The notes beneath the pieces are model-generated. The model was not told where the DNA came from. It ran no database searches and saw only the letters and a program-made list of their open reading frames with translations. Source: Mediterraneibacter gnavus ATCC 29149 (GTDB lineage Bacteria > Bacillota > Clostridia > Lachnospirales > Lachnospiraceae). Taken from it: DNA of 64,000 bases. Position numbers and translations under genes: made by a program. Of the stretch, positions 1 to 9,733 are shown piece by piece; within the stretch, counting starts at the first letter, position 1; every line of letters starts with the position of its first letter. The stretch spans positions 1,295,001-1,359,000 of the forward strand of contig NZ_CP043051.1 in NCBI RefSeq assembly GCF_008121495.1, given 5' to 3'.

Positions 1-722
<722 letters not shown>

Positions 723-790
723 CAAGCAAGGTGATAGGAAATGGATGATTCTTTGTATGCAGTTTTGAAGGTACAATATATCTTCAATAT

Positions 791-864
791 GGCCCAGTGG
801 CTCAGTTGGTTAGAGCGCCGCCCTGTCACGGCGGAGGTCGAGAGTTCGAGTCTCTTCTGGGTCG
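791..864 (+). tRNA. tRNA-Asp (GTC)
   Basis: Cloverleaf with acceptor stem GGCCCAG/CTGGGTC, anticodon GTC, a GTTCGAGTC T-arm and discriminator G. No CCA is encoded. It is the first of seven tRNA genes after the 23S gene. Confidence 0.96.
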
Positions 865-872
865 TTTAAGAT

Positions 873-945
873 GGGGTCTTAGCTCAGCTGGGAGAGCATC
901 TGCCTTACAAGCAGAGGGTCACAGGTTCGAGCCCTGTAGGCCCCA
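873..945 (+). tRNA. tRNA-Val (TAC)
   Basis: Cloverleaf with acceptor stem GGGGTCT/AGGCCCC, anticodon TAC, GGTTCGAGCC T-arm and discriminator A. No encoded CCA. Confidence 0.96.
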
Positions 946-957
946 CTTATTAAATAA

Positions 958-1039
958 GGATGGATTCCCGAGTGGCCAAAGGGGGCAGACTGTAAATCTG
1001 TTGGCAACGCCTTCGAAGGTTCGAATCCTTCTCCATCCA
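958..1039 (+). tRNA. tRNA-Tyr (GTA)
   Basis: Class II tRNA of 82 nt with a long variable arm, acceptor stem GGATGGA/TCCATCC, anticodon GTA and discriminator A. The long variable arm together with GTA fits bacterial tRNA-Tyr. Confidence 0.95.
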
Positions 1040-1068
1040 TTTGAGTACCGTAAGGACTCAGTTAAGTT

Positions 1069-1141
1069 GCCGATGTGGCTCAATTGGCAGAGCAGCTGAT
1101 TTGTAATCAGCAGGTTATCGGTTCGAGTCCGATCATCGGCT
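1069..1141 (+). tRNA. tRNA-Thr (TGT)
   Basis: Cloverleaf with acceptor stem GCCGATG/CATCGGC, anticodon TGT, GGTTCGAGTCC T-arm and discriminator T. Confidence 0.96.
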
Positions 1142-1166
1142 TTCTCTTATGAGAAGAATTTAATAT

Positions 1167-1240
<74 letters not shown>

Positions 1241-1260
1241 TTTAGACTTTTAAGTCTTAT

Positions 1261-1333
<73 letters not shown>

Positions 1334-1368
1334 TTTTCGTTGCCAAGAGTAATGAAATAATTGAATAC

Positions 1369-1441
1369 GGGCGTGTAGCTCAGTTGGTAGAGCACTTGAC
1401 TTTTAATCAAGTTGTCCGGGGTTCGAATCCCCGCACGCTCA
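1369..1441 (+). tRNA. tRNA-Lys (TTT)
   Basis: Cloverleaf with acceptor stem GGGCGTG/CACGCTC, anticodon TTT and discriminator A. It is the last gene of the rRNA-tRNA unit; a terminator follows within ten bases. Confidence 0.96.
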
Positions 1442-1445
1442 TTGT

Positions 1446-1473
1446 AGAACAAGCGATTTTGCTTGTTCTTTTT
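1446..1473 (+). terminator. Rho-independent terminator of the rRNA-tRNA unit
   Basis: Stem AGAACAAGC/GCTTGTTCT with a short loop, followed by a T tract, directly after tRNA-Lys. Confidence 0.88.
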
Positions 1474-1602
1474 GTTATATTAACTTATATTTTGATTACA
1501 CCTATGCTATGCAAAAGATTCAGCACAGACATAATATGTGAAAAAGTCTGAAATATGTTGGAATATTTATTTGAATCGGAAATAGATGTGGATAACATCT
1601 AA

Positions 1603-1632
1603 TTTACAACACAGGTATACAGAAGATATAAT
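1603..1632 (+). promoter_or_regulatory. Sigma-A promoter before the decarboxylase gene
   Basis: TTTACA (1603-1608) and TATAAT (1627-1632) are 18 bases apart, about 60 bases before the ATG of the decarboxylase gene. Confidence 0.6.
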
Positions 1633-1692
1633 AAAAGCGAAAGTGATACGGATAGAAATAAATTGGAAGGATAAGCATTTGCAGAAAAATTT

Positions 1693-3117
1693 ATGGAATA
1701 CTTATATGAAAAATTAGAAGCATATGGGAAGTCGGATTATTATGGGTTTCATATGCCTGGGCATAAACGTAATTCGGATGTTACACGAGCGAATTTACCA
1801 TATGGAATTGATATTACAGAGATTGAAGGATTTGATAATCTTCATCATGCGGAGGAGATCATCAGGGAAGCGGAAGTCAGGGCAGCGTCCATGTATCATG
1901 CAGAGGAGACGCACTATTTGATTAATGGGAGTACTGCGGGTATTTTAAGTGCGGTAATGGGATGTACTAAAAAAGGCGGAAAGATTTTAATGGCAAGAAA
2001 CTGTCATAAGTCGGTCTATCATGCTGTTTTTTTAAATGAATTGCGTCCGGTATATATTTATCCGGAATTTGATGAGACAATGGAACTGAATATGGCTGTG
2101 TCTCCTGAGAAAATTGAGAGGTTATTAGAGGAACATAAGGAGGTTCAGGCTGTGGTATTGACATCACCGACATATGACGGGGTGTTGTCGGATATTGAGA
2201 GGATTTCTGAAATTGTACATCAGAAAAAAATTCCGTTGATTGTGGATGAGGCACACGGAGCACACTTTGGATTTCACCCTTATTTTCCGGAGAATGCAAA
2301 TACAAAGGGAGCAGATGTTGTAATACACAGTCTGCATAAAACACTTCCGGCATTGACGCAGACAGCACTGATTCACTTGAATGGGACACGGATCGATCGA
2401 AGGAAGATTCGGAATTATCTGCATATTTTTCAGACAAGCAGTCCTTCTTATGTGTTGATGGCAAGTATGGATGAATGTCTGAGGACGGTGGCAGAGCAGG
2501 GGGATGTGTTGTTTGAGACTTATGTGAAGAATCTGGAAAGCAAAAGGGGAGAGTTGAAAAAATTAAAGCATATCAGATTGATGGAGACAGAAGAATTCGA
2601 CAGATCCAAACTGGTGCTGTCTGTAAAAGATACGATTCTTAAGAAAGAGAATCGAGTGTTTACAGGGAAAATGTTATATGAGAGATTGCTTTTAGAATAT
2701 CATCTGCAGATGGAAATGGCTGCAGGATCTTATGTGATTGCCATGACTTCGATTGGAGATACAAAAGAAGGAATGGATCGGCTGCTCAGTGCTTTGTTTG
2801 AGATTGATGAGGAATTGGAAAAAAAGTCAGAGGAAGAGAAAAGGTATTATCTGCCCCGTCAGGAACAGGTCTTCACGAGCTTTGAGGTAGAAGGAATGCG
2901 AAGAATGGAAACAGTAAGGAGCATGAGCTGGCAGGAGTCAGCGGGGTTTATTTCCATGGAATATGCGTATTTGTATCCGCCGGGAATTCCGCTGATCGTT
3001 CCGGGGGAACGGATCACTAAGGAAACAGCTGCAATGTTAGTAGATTATCAGAACAAAGGGTTTTCTGTGGAAGGAATGAATGTGGAAAACTATATCGAGG
3101 TGTTGATAAATGAGTAA
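1693..3117 (+). CDS. PLP-dependent Orn/Lys/Arg decarboxylase family protein (YaaO/SpeA type)
   Basis: A 474-residue fold-type I PLP enzyme of the short Firmicute Orn/Lys/Arg decarboxylase family, which makes agmatine or cadaverine. An HMPGHKR motif lies near residue 22, VDEAHGAHFG near 184 carries the cofactor-contacting Asp and His, and SLHKTLPALTQTA carries the PLP-forming Lys at about 216. The C-terminal domain ends with YLYPPGIPLIVPGE, typical of the group. The exact amino-acid substrate cannot be read from sequence. The next gene overlaps by eight bases. In Bacillus the homologue yaaO sits just before tmk and holB, so this gene probably marks the left edge of a conserved housekeeping cluster. 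Confidence 0.88.
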   Translation: MEYLYEKLEAYGKSDYYGFHMPGHKRNSDVTRANLPYGIDITEIEGFDNLHHAEEIIREAEVRAASMYHAEETHYLINGSTAGILSAVMGCTKKGGKILMARNCHKSVYHAVFLNELRPVYIYPEFDETMELNMAVSPEKIERLLEEHKEVQAVVLTSPTYDGVLSDIERISEIVHQKKIPLIVDEAHGAHFGFHPYFPENANTKGADVVIHSLHKTLPALTQTALIHLNGTRIDRRKIRNYLHIFQTSSPSYVLMASMDECLRTVAEQGDVLFETYVKNLESKRGELKKLKHIRLMETEEFDRSKLVLSVKDTILKKENRVFTGKMLYERLLLEYHLQMEMAAGSYVIAMTSIGDTKEGMDRLLSALFEIDEELEKKSEEEKRYYLPRQEQVFTSFEVEGMRRMETVRSMSWQESAGFISMEYAYLYPPGIPLIVPGERITKETAAMLVDYQNKGFSVEGMNVENYIEVLINE

Positions 3118-3703
3118 AATTTTTTATATTATGGGGAAAAGTTCTTCCGGAAAAGATACGATTTATAAGAAAATAAGAGAAAAACTGCCGCAGTTAAAGC
3201 GGATTACTCCTTATACGACCCGACCGATCAGGGAAGGGGAGACCGATGGTGTGGAATATTTTTTTGTGGACGAAGAAAGGCTGAACGAACTTAAGGAGAA
3301 GGAACGTGTCATAGAAGTACGTTCTTATAATACAAAGTGTGGAATATGGACATATTTTACAGCAGATGACGGGCAGATTGATCTCCAGAAGTATGATTAT
3401 CTTGTGATAGGGACTCTGGAATCTTATTATGGGATGCGGGAGTATTTTGGAGAAGAACAGCTGATTCCGATTTACATTGAGGTAGAGGACGGGCTGAGGC
3501 TGGAGAGAGCGCTTTGCAGGGAACGACAGCAGAAGGAACCCAAATATGCGGAGATGTGCAGACGTTTTCTGGCAGATGCAGAGGATTTCTCCGAAGAGAA
3601 TTTGAAAAGAGCAGGCATTGTAAGGAGATTTGAAAATCTGAAGATGGAAAAATGTCTGAGTGAAATTACAGAGTTGATTCGGGAAGAAATGACTTCGCTT
3701 TAA
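3110..3703 (+). CDS. Guanylate kinase-like P-loop protein
   Basis: A 197-residue protein with a P-loop GKSSSGKD near residues 8-15 and the guanylate kinase signature around TPYTTRPIREGETDGVEY, which binds GMP in true Gmk enzymes. It probably phosphorylates a nucleoside monophosphate, but divergence downstream of the signature makes me cautious about GMP specificity, and a canonical gmk may exist elsewhere. It overlaps the decarboxylase gene by eight bases, so the two are translationally coupled. It occupies the position that tmk (thymidylate kinase) holds in Bacillus next to yaaO. Confidence 0.8.
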   Translation: MSKIFYIMGKSSSGKDTIYKKIREKLPQLKRITPYTTRPIREGETDGVEYFFVDEERLNELKEKERVIEVRSYNTKCGIWTYFTADDGQIDLQKYDYLVIGTLESYYGMREYFGEEQLIPIYIEVEDGLRLERALCRERQQKEPKYAEMCRRFLADAEDFSEENLKRAGIVRRFENLKMEKCLSEITELIREEMTSL

Positions 3704-3724
3704 AAGAAAACAGGAAAAAGATAA

Positions 3725-3769
3725 AAAGAGAAGCAGGCGGGCAGATTTGCCGTTTGTTTCTCTTTTTTT
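3725..3769 (+). terminator. Rho-independent terminator after the kinase-like gene
   Basis: A long stem pairs AAAGAGAA and GCGGGCA on the left with TGCCGTTTG and TTTCTCTTT on the right, followed by a run of T. It closes the decarboxylase-kinase unit. Confidence 0.85.
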
Positions 3770-3858
3770 GCTTTACAAGGGTTTAACTTGCAATTGAAGT
3801 GATATTAAAAAAGGAACGTTATAATGACGAACGTGCCATTAAGAAAGGAAACAGTTTG

Positions 3859-5142
3859 ATGTTAAAGAAAGTAATAAAAGAGGCATTCCCTACCGTACTG
3901 GCGTTTACCATGTCAGGAATGTACAGCATTGTGGATGGGATTTTTGTAGGAAAGGCAGCGGGAGATACAGGGCTTGCAGCGATCAATATTGCGTGGCCGA
4001 TCCCGGCACTGATCACTGCGCTCGGAATTGGAATCGGAACGGGAGGAAGTGTTTTGTACTCTCATTACAGAGGGCGGGGAGAGCAGAAGGTATGTGAAAA
4101 TTTGTTTGAGCTTACAATGACACTTCTGATCGGTACAGGTATACTTGCAACGATTTTGCTGTCTCTGGTACAGAAACCGTTTTTAGAAATTTTGGGAGCT
4201 GCGGGAAGTGTTCAGACGGAAGCAATCAAGTATACGGCGATCATTATTGCCGGAAGTATCCTTCAGGTGGCAGGAACCGGAATCATGCCTCTTTTGAGAA
4301 ATATGAATCAGTCGCTGGGAGCAATGCTCAGCATGGCGGCAGGATTTGCAGTCAATATTCTGGTGAACTATTATCTGATGTTCCGATTGAATATGGGAAT
4401 CAAGGGAGCCGCATTTGGAACGGTGACGGCGCAGGCCGTGGTAGTTATGGCAGGATGTGCGATCCTGTGGAAAACAGGTTATCGAAAATGGAGACCGTTG
4501 TGGCACAGACAATATGCTGCAGATATTTTCAAGATTGGAATCACGGCATTTGGAACATCACTTGCGCCGACAGCGGCACTTATTTTTACAAATCTGCAGT
4601 GTCTTCGTTATGGTGGAAATGCAGCGGTGGCGTGTTATGCGGTTATTTCTTATATTGTATTTCCTGTTCAGTATTTTCTGACAGGAATCGGAGAAGGTGT
4701 ACAGCCTCTGATTAGTTTTTATCATGGTGCGAAAAAGGAGATGGAGGTAAGAGCAGTAAAAAGAATCGCTTACACCGCAGAAATTATTTTTGGAATCACG
4801 GCGGCAGCAGTTACGATTTGTATGATTCCGTATATTGGAGGATGGTTTGGTCTGTCAGCAGAGTCAAAGCAGTGCTTTTCTTCGGGGATGCTGATCAGTT
4901 CATTTGCATTTCTGTTAACGGGAACGGCAAAGTTGAATGTATCCTGTCTCAATGCAGTCATGCAGACGAAAAAAGCGGTGTTCATGACTTATATAGAAAG
5001 CCTGGCAGTTTCGCCAATCTGTTTGTTTTTGCTTCCGGCTGTCTGGGATATCAGAGGAATCTGGCTGGCGCTCCCGGTAACGGCAGGCATTATGACAGGG
5101 ATTTACGGGTTGATAAGAAAGGATAGAAAAAATGAAGAATAA
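3859..5142 (+). CDS. MATE family multidrug/metabolite exporter
   Basis: From ATG 3859 the protein has 427 residues with about twelve hydrophobic segments and the MATE-type opening (EAFPTVLAFTMSGMYSIVDG, then NIAWPIPALITALGIGIGTG). MATE proteins are Na+ or H+ driven exporters of cationic or metabolite substrates in the cytoplasmic membrane. An upstream in-frame GTG at 3799 exists, but ATG 3859 has AGGAA eight bases before it and matches the family N-terminus, so I prefer it. A TATAAT at 3820 is a possible -10 element without a convincing -35. The stop overlaps the following permease gene by 11 bases, which links this exporter to an import operon. Confidence 0.87.
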   Translation: MLKKVIKEAFPTVLAFTMSGMYSIVDGIFVGKAAGDTGLAAINIAWPIPALITALGIGIGTGGSVLYSHYRGRGEQKVCENLFELTMTLLIGTGILATILLSLVQKPFLEILGAAGSVQTEAIKYTAIIIAGSILQVAGTGIMPLLRNMNQSLGAMLSMAAGFAVNILVNYYLMFRLNMGIKGAAFGTVTAQAVVVMAGCAILWKTGYRKWRPLWHRQYAADIFKIGITAFGTSLAPTAALIFTNLQCLRYGGNAAVACYAVISYIVFPVQYFLTGIGEGVQPLISFYHGAKKEMEVRAVKRIAYTAEIIFGITAAAVTICMIPYIGGWFGLSAESKQCFSSGMLISSFAFLLTGTAKLNVSCLNAVMQTKKAVFMTYIESLAVSPICLFLLPAVWDIRGIWLALPVTAGIMTGIYGLIRKDRKNEE

Positions 5143-6013
5143 AGTAAAATTCAGGCAACTGGGCAGTGTGACTCTTTTTGTTCTGCCGGCATTAATTCCT
5201 CTGATCGTATTTTGGATTTATCCGATCCTGCGATCTGTCTATATTAGTTTCACAGACTGGGATTATATGACTCCGGACTACAATTTTGTATTTTTTGATA
5301 ATTTTATTTCGTTGTTTCAGGATGCCAGATTTTACGATGCACTTTGGAACACAGTTGTGTTTACATTGGGAACGCTGATTCCGACGATCGTACTTGGTCT
5401 GATGCTGGCTCTTTTGATGCAGAAAGCATTTAAAGGAAGCGGGATCATCAAATTTATTTTGTTTTCGCCATGGATCACGCCGACTGTTGCAGTGTCGATC
5501 GTATGGACCTGGATCTACGATCCGAATACGGGAATTGCAAATACGGTAATGAGATTTCTGCATCTCCCCGAATTACAGTGGATTAAAAGTTCAGACACAG
5601 CAATGCTCGCTGTGATCATTGTGACTGTGTGGAAGAGTCTGGGATATGCGATGATCTTTTATCTTTCCGCATTGGAAAAGGTTCCGAAAGAGTTGTACGA
5701 GGCAAGCGGGCTGGATGGAGCAAAAAGGTGGCAGAGATTCCGGGATGTTACGATTCCGTGTATTTCTCCGACTACGTTTTTCCTGGTAATTATTACGATG
5801 GTAACTTCACTGCAGGCATATGATCAGATTCAGATTCTGACTCAGGGAGGTCCGTCCGGAAGCACAAGAACCTTGCTGTATATGTATTATCAGCTTGGAT
5901 TTGAAGAGTTTAACATGGGGCAGGCAACTGCGGTGGCGATTGTGATGATTATAATCACCGTAGTATTATCGGCAGTACAGTTCGGTGCATCGAAAAAATG
6001 GGTGCATTATTAG
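5132..6013 (+). CDS. ABC sugar-type importer permease, MalF/UgpA class
   Basis: A 293-residue inner-membrane permease of the binding-protein-dependent transport family. It has six predicted membrane segments, and the EAA loop reads EASGLDGAKRWQRFRDVTIP near residue 190, which docks to the ATPase. It begins inside the 3' end of the MATE gene and is followed after 15 bases by the partner permease. With the downstream partner, binding protein and ATPase it forms a complete CUT1-type importer. CUT1 systems carry oligosaccharides, glycerol-3-phosphate and similar polyols; the substrate is not evident here. Confidence 0.92.
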   Translation: MKNKVKFRQLGSVTLFVLPALIPLIVFWIYPILRSVYISFTDWDYMTPDYNFVFFDNFISLFQDARFYDALWNTVVFTLGTLIPTIVLGLMLALLMQKAFKGSGIIKFILFSPWITPTVAVSIVWTWIYDPNTGIANTVMRFLHLPELQWIKSSDTAMLAVIIVTVWKSLGYAMIFYLSALEKVPKELYEASGLDGAKRWQRFRDVTIPCISPTTFFLVIITMVTSLQAYDQIQILTQGGPSGSTRTLLYMYYQLGFEEFNMGQATAVAIVMIIITVVLSAVQFGASKKWVHY

Positions 6014-6028
6014 AAAGAAGGACAGATT

Positions 6029-6865
6029 ATGAAGATAAGAACAGGAATCGAAAAACTCGGAAAAGGAATGATTTTACTGATCTTCAGTATTTTCACAATC
6101 TTTCCGTTTGTATGGATGATTTTAAGTGCACTGAAAACAAAGGCGGAGATTATGGATGTCCGTTCATTTTTTCCGGCAGAATTCCAGTGGCATAACTTTT
6201 ACCAGGTCATTTTTGAATCACCGCTTCTTCGATATGTCGGCAACAGTTTGTTTGTATCAGTGATCACGCTGGCGCTGCAGATCGTAACAGGTGCGATGAT
6301 CGCCTATGCGATTGTTTTTATGAATTTTAAAGGCAAGAAAGCGTTGTTTGCAGTCATCATGGGAACTTATATGCTTCCGACAGCAGCAACATATATTCCG
6401 AGCTATATTATTCTGGCAAACTGGAATCTGCTGAACACGTTTACAGGGCTGATCATTTCCAACTGTGTCAGCATTTTCGGAATCTTTCTGCTTCGACAGG
6501 CATTTATGCAGGTTCCAATGGGACTAATCGAGGCAGCAAGAATCGACGGGGCAAGCTCCTGGAAGATTTTGTGGCGGGTCGTGTGTCCGATGACAAAATC
6601 TTCGTTCATCACATTTGGACTGATGAACTTTATTACCTGCTACAACAGTTATATGTGGCCTTCTCTAATCACAGATGCGGATGAGAAGATGATGGTGTCA
6701 CAGGGATTGAGAAAATTCTTTATAGAAGGCGGTGCTTATGGAACAGAATGGCCCCTGGTCATGGCAGGAAGTACATTGATCGTACTGCCGCTTCTGATTC
6801 TGTTTGCATTTACGCAAAAGTGGTTTATCAATGGAATCGGCGGAGATACGGGTATGAAAGGATAA
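6029..6865 (+). CDS. ABC sugar-type importer permease, MalG/UgpE class
   Basis: A 278-residue permease with six membrane segments. Its EAA loop, EAARIDGASSWKILWRVVCP, lies near residue 171. It shows the MalG/UgpE ending with a short cytoplasmic tail (KWFINGIGGDTGMKG). It is the partner of the permease just upstream in the same apparent operon. Confidence 0.92.
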   Translation: MKIRTGIEKLGKGMILLIFSIFTIFPFVWMILSALKTKAEIMDVRSFFPAEFQWHNFYQVIFESPLLRYVGNSLFVSVITLALQIVTGAMIAYAIVFMNFKGKKALFAVIMGTYMLPTAATYIPSYIILANWNLLNTFTGLIISNCVSIFGIFLLRQAFMQVPMGLIEAARIDGASSWKILWRVVCPMTKSSFITFGLMNFITCYNSYMWPSLITDADEKMMVSQGLRKFFIEGGAYGTEWPLVMAGSTLIVLPLLILFAFTQKWFINGIGGDTGMKG

Positions 6866-6930
6866 TTCCTTTTTTACATAAAGAAAGCAAAGAAAAAATG
6901 ACATACGATGCATGAAGGAGAAAAAAGAAA

Positions 6931-8232
6931 ATGAAAAAGAGAATTGTATCAGCATTATTAGTTTGTGTACTTGGAATGTCCCTGGTGACAGGATGTGGAA
7001 ACAATGCAAAGGCTGCAGAAACGACAAAGACGGCAGATGGAAAAATTCAGTTGGATCTCTGGTATTCCGGGGGAAAAACAGCAGTCAATGTATTTCAGGA
7101 CATTGTAGATGCATTCAATGAGTCTCAGGACAAATATGAAGTTAAGACAACAACACAGGCGGATTATACAGAGACTTATGAAAAACTGCAGGCAGGGATT
7201 GCAGGAAAGAAAGCTCCGGACATGGCACTTCTGGATACAGATAAATCCAGAAATCTTTCTGAAAAAAATCTGGTTGCAGACATCAATGAGTATGTAGAAA
7301 AAGATGATTCCTTTGAAAAAGATGATTATCTGCCGGTATTTTATGAGCAGGGGGAGGATGAGAACGGAAAATTGTTTGCACTGCCTGCATATGGTACAAC
7401 ACAGGTGATGTACTACAATAAAGCGGCATTTGAAAAAGCGGGAATTGACCCGGCAACGATCAAGACCTGGCAGGATCTTGCAGCGGCAGCAGAGAAAATG
7501 ACAGCTTCTGATGGTTCCTTTGTGGGCTGGGAGCCAATGTGGGGCTCAGGAAATCTGATTGATGCAGCACTCAGCAACGGAGCCTCTCTTCTGAGTGAGG
7601 ATGGGAAAAAAGTGATGATCAATTCAGACGAATGGGTAGAGGTATGGGAGAGCTTCCGTACATGGATTCACGATGACAAGATCATGAAAGTAAATTCCGG
7701 TGGACAGGGCTGGGAATACTGGTACACGACGATTGACGACGTTCTGCAGAATAAAGCAGGCGGTTATACAGGTTCTTCCGGAGATCAGGCAGATCTGGAC
7801 TTTAGCATTGTGGGAGCCATGGAACAGCCTGGATTTAACGACAACCCTTCAGCACCAACGGCAGATGCACTGCAGCTTGTGATGCTTCAGAATTCTTCTG
7901 ATGAAGAAAAAGAAGGTGTTTATGAGTTTATGAAATATTTTACAACTCCGGAAAATCAGGCAAAATGGTCCATGGGCACAGGATATGTGGCAGTACGTGA
8001 GTCTACACAGGAAGTAGAAGAGTTTAAGTCTTATGCAGAAGAAAATCCTCAGGCACTGGTTCCGCTTCAGCAGGCATCTCACGGAACACCGGCTCTTCAG
8101 GATCCGACAGGAGGAAAGATTCTGGATGCCCTGTCAATTGCAGCGGATAAGGTAGAGTTGGAAAACGTACCTGCACAGGAAGCTCTGGATGAAGCACAGA
8201 AAACAGCACAGGAAGCATTGGATGCATTATAA
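6931..8232 (+). CDS. Extracellular solute-binding lipoprotein of the ABC importer (family 1)
   Basis: A 433-residue protein with a lipoprotein signal peptide. The hydrophobic stretch ALLVCVLGMSLVTGC ends in a lipobox with the acylated Cys at about 22. The mature part fits family-1 solute-binding proteins (UgpB/MalE type), with LDLWYSGGKT at the start, LFALPAYGTTQVMYYNK near 150 and a YEFMKYFTTPENQAKWSMGTGY segment near 325. It should sit on the outer membrane face of the cell and feed ligand to the two permeases upstream. AAGGAG precedes the ATG. Confidence 0.92.
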   Translation: MKKRIVSALLVCVLGMSLVTGCGNNAKAAETTKTADGKIQLDLWYSGGKTAVNVFQDIVDAFNESQDKYEVKTTTQADYTETYEKLQAGIAGKKAPDMALLDTDKSRNLSEKNLVADINEYVEKDDSFEKDDYLPVFYEQGEDENGKLFALPAYGTTQVMYYNKAAFEKAGIDPATIKTWQDLAAAAEKMTASDGSFVGWEPMWGSGNLIDAALSNGASLLSEDGKKVMINSDEWVEVWESFRTWIHDDKIMKVNSGGQGWEYWYTTIDDVLQNKAGGYTGSSGDQADLDFSIVGAMEQPGFNDNPSAPTADALQLVMLQNSSDEEKEGVYEFMKYFTTPENQAKWSMGTGYVAVRESTQEVEEFKSYAEENPQALVPLQQASHGTPALQDPTGGKILDALSIAADKVELENVPAQEALDEAQKTAQEALDAL

Positions 8233-8233
8233 A

Positions 8234-9733
8234 ATGAGAGATCAGATTAGATTTAAAATCGGAAAAGAAGAAAAAAATATTCAGGAAAAATGGATTGAAA
8301 TTCCAGAAGGAACAGAACACATTCAGATGATGATAGAAATGCCCGAAGAATTTCGGTATATGGCATTCTTGTTTCTGGAAGATCCCAAAAAAGAAATTCG
8401 GTTTCAGAAGCTGCTGGGATATGGGCAGCAGAACCCGGGAATCGGAAAAAGTACAAAAGATACAACGATAGGAGGTGTTCCGGGAGAGATTTATCCCGGA
8501 ACATGGAAAATCGGAATCGGTATTTTTACAGAATATGTTGCGCAGAAGCTGGGAGAACAAACCGGAGAAATTGTACTGACAGTTTCGGACCGGAAAGATG
8601 TGGTTTCTGATCCGATCGGCGGAGAATGCTGGGGGGAAAACGGACTTCATGTCTCGGAAAAAAGCTATCGTTGGGAGAACGTATTTTGTCCGGAATCCGG
8701 ATGGTATAAGGGTGATTTTCATACGCATACGAGGTTGTCTGACGGAAAAGAGACGATCGGGCATGCTTCTGAAAGAGCAGAGGAAAGCGGTTTGGATTTT
8801 TATGTGCCGACAGAACATAATCTGATGCATACCGGCTGGTGTAAGACTTCACTCTGTGTGCTTCCCGGAATTGAGGTAACGACAGATAAAGGACACATGA
8901 ATCTGTTTGGAATTACGGAAATGCCGGAGAAAATTCTGGAGATCGTGAAGCATAACGGAGAAGAGGTCATAGATACGTATATGGATCAGACGATAGCACA
9001 AGCAAAACAAAAAGGATGGATTCGCAGTATCAATCATCCGTTTCTGACCATCTGGAAGTGGCAGTTTGAAAATACAGACCTGCGGGATATCAACTGTATG
9101 GAGATCATCAATGATCCGACGTATCCGGATGGACCAGGATCTAATGATATGGCAATTCGTTTTTTGGATCAAGTATGGAATGAAGGAATTCGTGTGTTCG
9201 GAGTGGGAGGAAGTGATTCTCACAATCTGGAGGATGAATTTTATGAAGGGGCAAGCCTTCCGTCTGCGGTGGGAGATCCCGCAACATGGGTATTTTGTGA
9301 CGGATTAAGTCCGAAAAATCTGATGAATGCAGTAAGGCAGGGACATCTGTGTGTGACCAGATTCTGCAAAATAGAGCCAAAAATCAAGGTGGATGGTCAG
9401 AACTGTCTTCCGGGAGATGAGATCACTGCAAAGAAGTGTGAGATTACATATCGGGCGGAAATTTTGGGACTGACAGAAGAACCGGAAGCATTTCTTGTGA
9501 TGAATGGAAATTATGTGGAACTGTCGGTCAGTTCGTCTGAAAACGGAAAATATCATGTAGAGACACACTTGATTCTGGAAAATACTTCCTGGCAGTGGAT
9601 CAGACTGGAAGTCAGAACAAAGAAAAAAGAATTTCTGGGATATGTAAATCCGGTATTTCGAGGAAAGAAAGAGCCGGAGAGGACCACTTTCGGAGAAATC
9701 AAAGGAGAGACAGAAGGTTTAACAGATGATTAA
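8234..9733 (+). CDS. CehA/McbA-type PHP-domain metallohydrolase
   Basis: From ATG 8234 the protein has 499 residues. A mainly beta N-terminal part (about 1-155) precedes a PHP domain with metal-binding motifs FHTHTRLSDG near 162, VPTEHN near 195, GIEVTT near 215, NHPF near 265 and GGSDSH near 325. PHP enzymes hydrolyse phosphomonoesters or phosphodiesters using a trinuclear metal site. No signal peptide is seen, so it should act in the cytoplasm on material brought in by the adjacent importer. A longer reading frame from 8189 overlaps the binding protein; the later ATG, one base past that stop, is more likely and fits translational coupling. A glycerophosphodiester-like substrate is only inference. 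Confidence 0.85.
   Translation: MRDQIRFKIGKEEKNIQEKWIEIPEGTEHIQMMIEMPEEFRYMAFLFLEDPKKEIRFQKLLGYGQQNPGIGKSTKDTTIGGVPGEIYPGTWKIGIGIFTEYVAQKLGEQTGEIVLTVSDRKDVVSDPIGGECWGENGLHVSEKSYRWENVFCPESGWYKGDFHTHTRLSDGKETIGHASERAEESGLDFYVPTEHNLMHTGWCKTSLCVLPGIEVTTDKGHMNLFGITEMPEKILEIVKHNGEEVIDTYMDQTIAQAKQKGWIRSINHPFLTIWKWQFENTDLRDINCMEIINDPTYPDGPGSNDMAIRFLDQVWNEGIRVFGVGGSDSHNLEDEFYEGASLPSAVGDPATWVFCDGLSPKNLMNAVRQGHLCVTRFCKIEPKIKVDGQNCLPGDEITAKKCEITYRAEILGLTEEPEAFLVMNGNYVELSVSSSENGKYHVETHLILENTSWQWIRLEVRTKKKEFLGYVNPVFRGKKEPERTTFGEIKGETEGLTDD

Noticed and set aside
3788..3825. Promoter before the MATE gene
   Set aside because: TATAAT at 3820 is good, but the nearest -35 candidates give spacings of 20 or 26 bases, so I did not list it as a feature.
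8024..8852. Long minus-strand frames opposite the binding protein and PHP genes
   Set aside because: They mirror strong forward genes, are rich in Phe/Ser/Cys, and have no supporting start sites.
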